Origin: JACRPI01 sp041671005
Lineage (GTDB): Archaea > Nanobdellota > Nanobdellia > Woesearchaeales > DSVV01
Direction: 5' to 3'
DNA length: 19,865 bases
Assembly: GCA_041671005.1 (NCBI GenBank)
Contig: JBAZCJ010000013.1
Location: 1 to 19,865, forward strand
This document shows positions 14,194 to 19,865 of the stretch, in pieces. Every line of letters begins with the position of its first letter. Position 1 is the stretch's first letter. The translations under genes were made by a program, and so were the position numbers. The notes below the pieces were generated by a model. It searched no databases, had not been told where the DNA came from, and was given only the letters and a program-made list of their open reading frames with translations.

Positions 14194-15426
14194 TCACGTA
14201 TAAGGCAAAAATTCTCTTGCAAAAGTTGATTCCATCATTTTTCTAAAAAATTCTTTTTGTTGAGGTTGTTCAATTTTTAATTGATCCATTAAAGCTAGAA
14301 CAGACTGAGCCTTATATCGTGCAGCAAGATGTTCAATATTATACCCTGGTAAATCTCCACCAGGAACAGCATAATGCATTTCTCGAGGAACTCTTCCTCC
14401 TCGTAAAGGAACTCGTGCAACATGAGTAGCTTCTCCTTCTAATTTTTCTAGTTGTTTGAGTACTTCATATTCGCGTTCTTGAACATTTCCTGCACCTTTT
14501 GAAACATAAAGAATAACTCGTGGTAATGTCGCTCTTAATCTACTAATTTCATCTGCTGATCTATCTTCTTCTACAGCACGTAAATATGTTTTACATGATT
14601 CAAGATGAGATAATTCAGATACAGTCAAAACCTTTCCTTCATATTGAGCTGATCCATGAATCACAAAAGGAGTCCTATCTTGAATTCTAGGTCTTTCATC
14701 AAATGCAGGCCCAGTAAAAGTAATTCCAAATGCTGTTCTTTCTGCTAACGGCGGAATACCTCTATCTCCATCAAAAATAATGTAATGACTTTCACTCCCT
14801 TTATCATAAGCAGTTGCTCTATACACCAGCTCCCTATTAACAAGACAACCAACTTCACCAAATCGTGAATCAACTAAAATTGACATTGCAGTTACAATAC
14901 TAGAACCAGCATCACTGCCAACTAAAGGAACTAATTTTCCATTAACAAATTCTGACGCAGGATCTTGAGATGAAACTATTGGAAATGGTTTTGTCCAATT
15001 GTGAACCGATTTATCATGAGTCCATCTTTGTTCAGGATCATAATGAGGAAGATTTAAATGAAGAAACCTACCTGTTTTTGCAGCTGTATCTGTACCATGA
15101 ATTCCAAGAAAACCATCAAAGCATAAATATTCCTGTTCAAGTACTTTTAGTGCTGGTTCTCTGTCTGGATCCAACATCTGACTGCTATCAAGTGGACCAT
15201 GATAAATTATTTTTACATCTAAAATTCCAGAATCAACTAATCTTTCAAAACCAAGAGTGCCAAATAAAATAGATTCTAATTCTGATTCCTTTTGTACAGG
15301 TTCAAGTAATCCTTTTTCATTACTCACACAAGTAAGAGTCCCGCCCCAATTGACTACTGCTAATTTATACGGTTTACCATGTACTTGTTTGAATCTATTC
15401 AATTCTTCTACAATATGTGATCTCAT
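14194..15426 (-). CDS. Asparaginase-family protein (divergent)
   Basis: 410 residues. The asparaginase N-domain motifs are visible: N-W-G-G-T (Thr30, where TGGT is usual), G-I-H-G-T-D-T (Thr112, Asp113) and V-G-S-D-A-G-S-S (usual S-D-A-x-N-L). A possible catalytic Lys is at 209 (Y-D-K-G). Between the HGTDT and SDA motifs there is a His/Trp-rich insertion. A C-terminal small domain follows (S-K-G-A-G-N-V-Q, like the family's G-A-G-N-x-P) and an extra helical tail. The residues are compatible with activity, but Trp in place of the first Thr and the insertion suggest a different amide substrate. No signal peptide. First gene of a likely unit with the micro-ORF and the tandem asparaginase; divergent from the Lrp/AsnC regulator. 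Confidence 0.8.
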   Translation of the reverse strand: MRSHIVEELNRFKQVHGKPYKLAVVNWGGTLTCVSNEKGLLEPVQKESELESILFGTLGFERLVDSGILDVKIIYHGPLDSSQMLDPDREPALKVLEQEYLCFDGFLGIHGTDTAAKTGRFLHLNLPHYDPEQRWTHDKSVHNWTKPFPIVSSQDPASEFVNGKLVPLVGSDAGSSIVTAMSILVDSRFGEVGCLVNRELVYRATAYDKGSESHYIIFDGDRGIPPLAERTAFGITFTGPAFDERPRIQDRTPFVIHGSAQYEGKVLTVSELSHLESCKTYLRAVEEDRSADEISRLRATLPRVILYVSKGAGNVQEREYEVLKQLEKLEGEATHVARVPLRGGRVPREMHYAVPGGDLPGYNIEHLAARYKAQSVLALMDQLKIEQPQQKEFFRKMMESTFAREFLPYT

Positions 15427-15433
15427 TTTTATT

Positions 15434-15462
15434 CTCCAAAAAATTAATGTTGTTATTATTTA
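15434..15462 (-). promoter_or_regulatory. Promoter and Shine-Dalgarno of the asparaginase unit
   Basis: On the minus strand GGAG (15437-15434) lies 7 nt before the ATG at 15426, and a TATA-like TTAAATAA lies at 15462-15455. The box is about 32 nt from the ATG, so the leader would be very short. Confidence 0.45.
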
Positions 15463-15510
15463 ATAGTAATCGATATCAAGACATATAATATAAAACTATG
15501 CATCATATTT

Positions 15511-15556
15511 TTTACATAAAAGAGAAAAGTTTAAATAATTGAACCTTTTATGTAAA
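15511..15556. promoter_or_regulatory. Perfect 12-bp inverted repeat centred on the regulator's TATA box (candidate operator)
   Basis: TTTACATAAAAG (15511-15522) and its exact reverse complement CTTTTATGTAAA (15545-15556) are separated by 22 bp. The centre of symmetry, 15533.5, coincides with the centre of the TATA box TTTAAATA (15530-15537), which lies 27.5 nt before the ATG of the Lrp/AsnC-type regulator. A dimeric regulator bound here would cover the TATA box, so negative autoregulation is the simplest reading (inference). Confidence 0.7.
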
Positions 15557-15560
15557 GATT

Positions 15561-16538
15561 ATGTACAAATTAGACAAGAAAGATAAACAAATTCTTTCAA
15601 TACTTGATATGGATGCAAGACTGCATGTAACGCAAATAGCAAAAGAAGTAGGATTATCACGAGAAGTTGTTGACTACAGAATAAAACAATTAGAAAAAAA
15701 CCAAACTATTGAAGGATACTATACGGTCATAAACACATCTAAATTAGGATTAATGTACTGCAGAATTTTTCTTAAATATAAAAATATGACAGTAGAAAAA
15801 GAAAAACAATTACTAGAATATTGCAAAAAATCAAATAAAGTAATTTGGGTTACTTTAGGGGAAGGCAAGTGGGATTTTTCTATTGTTGTGTTAGCAAGCA
15901 GCCTAAAAAATTATGAAATGTTTTATGATGATTTAAGTTTAAAGTTTGGAATGTTTTTCCAAAATCCATATCATTCAATTGCGTTTGAGATACATCATTT
16001 CAAACATAATTTTTTATATGATAAAACAGATACGAAAAAAGAAATTCTTAATCAAGATTCAAAAGAAGAATTAGGTTCAATTGATATTTCGCTTCTTAAA
16101 TTAATTTCCAATGATGCAAGAATTTCCTTAGTTAATCTAGCAAATAAGATGAAGTCAACACCAAAATTAGTTAATTACAGATTAAATAAATTAATTGAAA
16201 GAAAAATTATACTTTGTTTTAGAGCAAAAATAAATACAAGATTATTAGGATATGAGTATTACAAAGTTTTTCTTAAACTTGAGAGTTTGAATAAACAAAA
16301 TAAAGAAAAATTTTACACATATCTCCATCTTCATCCAAATGTTATTTTTATAACAAAACCAATGGGAGTATATAACCTTGAATTTGAAATGATGGTAAAA
16401 AATGCAAATGAGTTGCATGAGATTATGAGATATTTACGATGTGAATTTTCAGAACTCGTTATTGATTATGAAACAATTTTGTATTATGACACACCAATTG
16501 CTATGTACTTGCCCCCAGGATTTGACGCATTTTCTTAA
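15561..16538 (+). CDS. Tandem Lrp/AsnC-family transcriptional regulator
   Basis: 325 residues made of two Lrp/AsnC units. Unit 1 has a winged helix-turn-helix (about 3-50: D-K-K-D-K-Q-I-L-S-I-L, D-A-R, I-A-K-E-V-G-L-S-R) and a RAM-like effector domain to about 145. Unit 2 has a second helix-turn-helix (about 173-220, including I-S-N-D-A-R-I-S and L-A-N-K-M) and a second RAM-like domain ending near 310. Normal family members are single units of about 150 residues that dimerise and sense amino acids; a tandem fusion would act as a covalent dimer. The gene is divergent from asparaginase-family genes and its promoter contains a perfect dyad, so asparagine- or aspartate-responsive control of that unit and of itself is plausible. 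Leaderless start 27.5 nt after the TATA box. Confidence 0.85.
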   Translation: MYKLDKKDKQILSILDMDARLHVTQIAKEVGLSREVVDYRIKQLEKNQTIEGYYTVINTSKLGLMYCRIFLKYKNMTVEKEKQLLEYCKKSNKVIWVTLGEGKWDFSIVVLASSLKNYEMFYDDLSLKFGMFFQNPYHSIAFEIHHFKHNFLYDKTDTKKEILNQDSKEELGSIDISLLKLISNDARISLVNLANKMKSTPKLVNYRLNKLIERKIILCFRAKINTRLLGYEYYKVFLKLESLNKQNKEKFYTYLHLHPNVIFITKPMGVYNLEFEMMVKNANELHEIMRYLRCEFSELVIDYETILYYDTPIAMYLPPGFDAFS

Positions 16539-16548
16539 CAAACACTAA

Positions 16549-16564
16549 ACTACTTTTTAGTAGT
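16549..16564 (+). terminator. Hairpin ACTACT-TTTT-AGTAGT after the regulator gene
   Basis: A perfect 6-bp stem with a TTTT loop, 10 nt past the regulator stop and 14 nt before the TATA box of the methyltransferase gene. It could be a weak terminator or an upstream operator for the next gene. It lacks a downstream T-run, so its role is open. Confidence 0.35.
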
Positions 16565-16578
16565 GAATTACAACAAGA

Positions 16579-16586
16579 TTTATAAA
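16579..16586 (+). promoter_or_regulatory. TATA box of the EgtD-like methyltransferase gene
   Basis: TTTATAAA centred 27.5 nt before the ATG at 16610; predicted leaderless transcript. Confidence 0.65.
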
Positions 16587-16609
16587 TTAAGATCAATTTT
16601 AAGTGTAAA

Positions 16610-18007
16610 ATGGTTAACATATATTATCATAATTTAACCCCTGGACAATCAGCTGAGTGGGGGTTATTAAAATCTAAAACCTCAACTCCACTATTTCCAG
16701 GTTTAGATGTATTAGTACTAGAATTAGATTCTTTTTTTCCACAAGGATTTGAACCTGTTGTAGAAGCATATGTTAATGCAGGAACAAGTGTTTTTCTTAA
16801 AACAGGACAGCGTGGAACTGTTGAACAGCAAACTGCAAGAGCAAAAGAAAAATCTTTAATTGTATCAGGAGCAGTTTCATTAGGAAGATGTAAACATTCC
16901 ATCGAAGAGATGTATGAAGTTATTAACAGAATATTTGGAACAGATCTTAGTCTTGAAGAAAAAGTAAGACAAACACAAGATGAGTTATATTGGCCAGCTA
17001 TGGAATCAATTGAGTTTGGAAAAATAATTGGTTTTTTATTCAATGGAGGATCCATTGACATTGGAAAATTTGTATACTGTGAATATGATAACTGGTTAAG
17101 TGTTAAAGATTCTCCGCATTACAAACCACTTTCAGATGCAGCAACAGAATCATATGTTGGAATCGCTGCAGCATTAATTCCAGAAATGAGAAAAAGAGGA
17201 ATTTGTGATTATTATTCTATGGGACCAAGTCCTAACGCAGATAAATTAATTTTAGAAGAATTTGTCAAAGCAAAACAAAAAATTAGATATCATGCAATAG
17301 ATATTAGTCAACAAGCATTATTCAAAAATAATAATGAGATTACAAAATATTTGGCAACAATTGACCAACACTGGCAAGAGTATGTTGAATTAATTAATGA
17401 AGAACCGCAATCATTTACTGAAGTTCAATCAAGAGGGAAATGCTGTGTAGCTTATCCCGGCGGGCAAATTGCCAATAATGAAAACTTTTTTGCACAAGCA
17501 TCACAAATTTGTCAAGAAGGAGGATTAGTTGTTGCTGATATTCATACAAGAAATACAGATCAAGATGATAGTGAGTTTTGGATGCATATATATGATATTG
17601 AAGAAGAAAAACAAATGTTTCGAAGAGCAATTGGATTAATTTCCCCACAACTAATGACTAAAGCAGGATGGGACATCAGCGTAAAATATGTCCAAGATAA
17701 TGAAGGACCTAATAGAGTAAGTTTCCAATTAGAAGTTTACACACCAATAACAATAGAATGTAACATGATGGAAGTACAGTTAGAACCAGGAATAACAAGA
17801 GAATTAATGATTTCAAGAAAATATACTTCAGCACAATTTGAAAAACATGCAGCTACATGTCATTATGATATTGTTGGAGCAAATAGTTCACACATTGCAT
17901 TAACTACAGGAGGAATTACTGGATTAGTAACAACTGCAATTTTAAGTTATAAAAAAAGAAAACAAATAGAAGAAAGAGTACAATTAGATCAGCGATTAAG
18001 TGCGTAA
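16610..18007 (+). CDS. EgtD-like (Methyltransf_33 type) SAM-dependent methyltransferase with possible C-terminal membrane anchor
   Basis: 465 residues. Residues 1 to about 130 are an unrecognised alpha/beta region. From about 195 the protein resembles histidine-specific N-alpha-methyltransferases of the EgtD family. There is a SAM-loop-like segment (S-M-G-P-S-P-N-A-D-K, 203-212), then Y-H-A-I-D-I-S with Asp231 at the ribose-binding place, P-G-G-Q-I-A-N-N (283-290, family PGS-IGN), G-G-L-V-V-A-D-I-H, and late in the chain the E-x-G-I-T-R-E-L-M-I-S-R-K-Y-T pattern. The SAM loop is G-P-S rather than G-S-G, so binding may be altered. Residues about 427-446 are hydrophobic and followed by K-K-R-K, as in a tail anchor. 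Substrate unknown; no other ergothioneine genes are present. Its own TATA box follows the regulator gene, so co-regulation is possible but not shown. Confidence 0.6.
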   Translation: MVNIYYHNLTPGQSAEWGLLKSKTSTPLFPGLDVLVLELDSFFPQGFEPVVEAYVNAGTSVFLKTGQRGTVEQQTARAKEKSLIVSGAVSLGRCKHSIEEMYEVINRIFGTDLSLEEKVRQTQDELYWPAMESIEFGKIIGFLFNGGSIDIGKFVYCEYDNWLSVKDSPHYKPLSDAATESYVGIAAALIPEMRKRGICDYYSMGPSPNADKLILEEFVKAKQKIRYHAIDISQQALFKNNNEITKYLATIDQHWQEYVELINEEPQSFTEVQSRGKCCVAYPGGQIANNENFFAQASQICQEGGLVVADIHTRNTDQDDSEFWMHIYDIEEEKQMFRRAIGLISPQLMTKAGWDISVKYVQDNEGPNRVSFQLEVYTPITIECNMMEVQLEPGITRELMISRKYTSAQFEKHAATCHYDIVGANSSHIALTTGGITGLVTTAILSYKKRKQIEERVQLDQRLSA

Positions 18008-18086
18008 TTTTTATTTCTAATGCCTAAAAATAATTAAAACAATTAAAAATAATTAAATTGTTTAGACACTGAAAAAACCAAAAATA

Positions 18087-18094
18087 TTTATAAA
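18087..18094 (+). promoter_or_regulatory. TATA box of the first DxNxDG exported-protein gene
   Basis: TTTATAAA centred 27.5 nt before the ATG at 18118; leaderless transcript expected. Confidence 0.65.
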
Positions 18095-18117
18095 TAAATA
18101 TATATAACTTATATAAA

Positions 18118-18849
18118 ATGAGATCATTAACAACACTTGCAACAATAACAACTATCCTATTAACAAACTGTGCACCTATACATCAAAAACCAGTTAATCC
18201 ATATACATCAACTGTAGAAACAAATTCTTATTTAACTCCATTAGGATTTAGCAGACAATCAATTCCATTTACTTTTTATGGCAATACAGAAATGCCAACA
18301 ACAGTGTATCTTGAAACAGCTGTGTTAAGAACTGAAGGTCAAGATTCATATTATTATGATATAAACAATGATGGAAAAGCAGAATATGCAGCAACAAACT
18401 GTATGCCTGTTAAACAATATAAAAGAAGTGATTCTATTACAGTGGAAGAAAAATATTGTGAATTAATCACAGGAAATGATCTAAAATTAAACATATTTGA
18501 ACATGCATTAACCTTTTATGGATTAGTTGTTCCTTCTGAATCTATACAGGCAGATTTGTCTTCTTTAGCATTATTTCCAAATTCTGAATCTAGTAGAGAT
18601 GTTTTTACAGAAGAAACTATTGGAATCCCTGTTTCTGTAAGAGCAATCACAGTTAACGCAGACTTTGAAACAAGAACATACTATGACATGGATAGAAACA
18701 GAACTATTGACGCTTTAGAACGCTGCAGTACTCAAGGAATAATTTCTCCATGCACTGTTTATGGAAATGGAACTCCAAATTTTAAAGAAATAATACAAAG
18801 GGACACAGAAACAGACAAACAAAATTTAGACGCTGCAGGACTTCATTAA
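18118..18849 (+). CDS. Exported (probable lipoprotein) DxNxDG-motif protein
   Basis: 243 residues. M-R-S, a Thr/Leu/Ile-rich core and L-T-N-C suggest a lipoprotein leader, with Asn rather than Gly/Ala before the Cys. The mature part has two similar modules. The first carries Y-Y-Y-D-I-N-N-D-G-K-A-E-Y-A-A-T-N-C (about residues 79-96). The second carries Y-Y-D-M-D-R-N-R-T-I-D followed by V-Y-G-N-G. The D-x-N-x-D-G-x-x-E pattern resembles calcium loops or FG-GAP-like motifs. I recognise no named family. The next gene is a paralogue with the same module order and a related C-terminal A-G-L-H/A-G-F-H ending. Cys residues around each motif may form disulphides. Confidence 0.75.
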   Translation: MRSLTTLATITTILLTNCAPIHQKPVNPYTSTVETNSYLTPLGFSRQSIPFTFYGNTEMPTTVYLETAVLRTEGQDSYYYDINNDGKAEYAATNCMPVKQYKRSDSITVEEKYCELITGNDLKLNIFEHALTFYGLVVPSESIQADLSSLALFPNSESSRDVFTEETIGIPVSVRAITVNADFETRTYYDMDRNRTIDALERCSTQGIISPCTVYGNGTPNFKEIIQRDTETDKQNLDAAGLH

Positions 18850-18878
18850 CCAATAAACACCCCTAAACAGTAGTAAAC

Positions 18879-18886
18879 TTTATAAA
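18879..18886 (+). promoter_or_regulatory. TATA box of the second DxNxDG exported-protein gene
   Basis: TTTATAAA centred 26.5 nt before the ATG at 18909. The two paralogues therefore have separate promoters. Confidence 0.65.
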
Positions 18887-18908
18887 CAAATATTAATTTC
18901 TTCAAAAT

Positions 18909-19730
18909 ATGAAACCATTAACAGCAATTGTAACTACGGCTTTATTAGCAATAATACCTTCACAAGTTGAAGCTAAAGAACAGCATCAAAATCCTACTTT
19001 TTATATAGCAGGAGAACCTTTCATTAATGAACATCACATTCGTACATCTTTAGGAGATTTACATACAATTGTTGGACTTCCAGTTACTACAGAAGCACAA
19101 AAGAATGAAATAATGTTAATGAGTACTATTCTTTATACTAATGATGGAACAATTTCTTTAGATGTTAACAGCGATGGAGCTATGGATTTTGCACTTGCTA
19201 ATTGCGAATATGTTGGAGGATTACGTATAAAAAATATGACTATTTTATTAGCACCATTAGCACCACCAGATTTACGCTGTAGAATCATCAGCCCTAATCA
19301 AATATTAGATGAAACTACTTATGCATATCAAGAATTTGCAACAGAATCAGCAATATACCACCAAGCATATACAGAAGCAGGATTAGAAACATTTTCAGGC
19401 AAAAGTTACGTGTTTGAACGAGGAAGATTTACAGAAAAACAAAATCCAACAGTAACACTAACACTTGATTATCCAATTAAGATATCTGTTGAAGTTCCAG
19501 CACAAGAATTAGATGTAGTTAAAGGAACAAAAACAACACAATATTATGATATAGACAATGATCACACAGTTGATCTAGCAATAAAAAATGTTGGAAAAAC
19601 ACAATCTACTGAACATGTGTATGGTAATATAGGATTAATCAGTGACCAAATTCCATTAATAGTATCAATGAAAAGCGATAAACCATATTTTATTAAAGCA
19701 GGGTTTCACACAAATCTTCATCTTCATTAA
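18909..19730 (+). CDS. Secreted DxNxDG-motif protein, paralogue of the preceding gene
   Basis: 273 residues with a cleavable signal peptide (M-K-P, hydrophobic core, cleavage after V-E-A), so secreted rather than lipid-anchored. Module 1 has L-D-V-N-S-D-G-A-M-D-F-A-L-A-N-C and a second Cys in L-R-C-R-I-I, matching N-C and Y-C-E-L-I of the neighbour. Module 2 has T-Q-Y-Y-D-I-D-N-D-H-T-V-D-L-A-I and H-V-Y-G-N-I-G, matching T-Y-Y-D-M-D and V-Y-G-N-G. The C-terminus is His-rich. No family recognised. The stop codon overlaps by a few bases the stop of the minus-strand P-type ATPase. Confidence 0.75.
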   Translation: MKPLTAIVTTALLAIIPSQVEAKEQHQNPTFYIAGEPFINEHHIRTSLGDLHTIVGLPVTTEAQKNEIMLMSTILYTNDGTISLDVNSDGAMDFALANCEYVGGLRIKNMTILLAPLAPPDLRCRIISPNQILDETTYAYQEFATESAIYHQAYTEAGLETFSGKSYVFERGRFTEKQNPTVTLTLDYPIKISVEVPAQELDVVKGTKTTQYYDIDNDHTVDLAIKNVGKTQSTEHVYGNIGLISDQIPLIVSMKSDKPYFIKAGFHTNLHLH

Positions 19731-19865
19731 TTCTTTTTTTTCATTAATAATGAATTTGTTACAACAGTGACTGAACTAAATGCCATTGCTGCTCCTGCAA
19801 TCATAGGATTAAGCAAAAATCCTGTAAAAGGATACAAAATACCTGCTGCAATTGGAATACCTAAC
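19727..19865 (-). CDS. C-terminal end of a heavy-metal (P1B, copper-type) ATPase, partial
   Basis: The last 45 codons of a gene entering from the right edge. The peptide contains G-I-P-I-A-A-G-I-L-Y-P, L-L-N-P-M-I-A-G-A-A-M-A and F-S-S-V-T-V-V-T-N-S-L. This is the final transmembrane pair of P1B-type copper/silver-exporting ATPases, in which the M-x-x-S-S motif of the last helix helps form the metal site. It ends with M-K-K-K-N. Most of the enzyme lies outside the window, so the metal cannot be confirmed. It overlaps the plus-strand secreted-protein gene by three bases at the stop codons. Confidence 0.88.
   Translation of the reverse strand, partial: LGIPIAAGILYPFTGFLLNPMIAGAAMAFSSVTVVTNSLLMKKKN
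19734..19741 (+). terminator. Poly-T run after the second DxNxDG gene
   Basis: Eight T in a row starting 4 nt after the plus-strand stop. The same bases encode the Lys-rich C-terminus of the ATPase on the other strand, so the terminator and the coding end share sequence. Confidence 0.45.

Noticed and set aside
14970..15463. Two plus-strand open frames inside the divergent asparaginase gene
   Set aside because: They lie opposite clear asparaginase motifs, and their composition is what complementing that gene would give.
16627..17061. 144-codon minus-strand frame within the methyltransferase gene
   Set aside because: Antisense shadow of the N-terminal region, with no promoter at the right place.

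Overview
The window looks like a piece of an AT-rich archaeal chromosome, most plausibly a small-genome DPANN-type lineage (Woesearchaeota/Pacearchaeota-like). That placement is inferred, not proven. The evidence is: TATA boxes of the TTTATAAA/TTTATATA type about 26-28 nt before many start codons, giving apparently leaderless mRNAs; a tRNA-Ser without an encoded CCA; occasional GGTGAT or GGAGG Shine-Dalgarno sites; a tandem Lrp/AsnC regulator; and a lipoprotein built of NRAP-linked Ig/cadherin-like repeats. There are about 21 protein genes (two cut by the window ends) and one tRNA. No mobile element, CRISPR array or rRNA is visible. The longest gene-free stretch is 3504-3828.

Left part (1-8.6 kb), mostly single genes with their own promoters: a secreted protein with 13-residue repeats (partial), a sugar-1-phosphate nucleotidylyltransferase, a CDF metal exporter, tRNA-Ser(UGA), a stomatin-type SPFH protein, a lytic-transglycosylase (SLT) lipoprotein, a 92-residue parvulin prolyl isomerase, a Nudix-like protein with a degenerate catalytic box, an RsuA-type pseudouridine synthase, a short exported protein with an unclear start, and a lipoprotein with four exact 82-residue Ig-like repeats.

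Middle (8.7-11.7 kb): a small lipoprotein with an Asp-rich calcium-loop-like motif; an NAD+ synthetase fused to a nitrilase/glutaminase domain whose catalytic Cys is replaced by Ala; and a secreted Asn-rich protein.

Right part (11.8-18.0 kb), the most system-like region: a minus-strand unit of an asparaginase-family protein, a 23-codon micro-ORF and a 771-residue tandem asparaginase whose N-terminal half has lost catalytic residues. Divergent from it is a double Lrp/AsnC regulator whose TATA box sits exactly at the centre of a perfect 12-bp inverted repeat. Next comes an EgtD-like methyltransferase with a possible C-terminal membrane anchor. The arrangement suggests amino-acid-responsive control of asparagine/amide metabolism (inference).

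Right end (18.1-19.9 kb): two paralogous exported proteins with D-x-N-x-D-G type motifs, then the 3' end of a P1B-type (copper-class) ATPase on the minus strand. Eight of the roughly 21 proteins carry export signals, so the region is rich in surface and secreted proteins.
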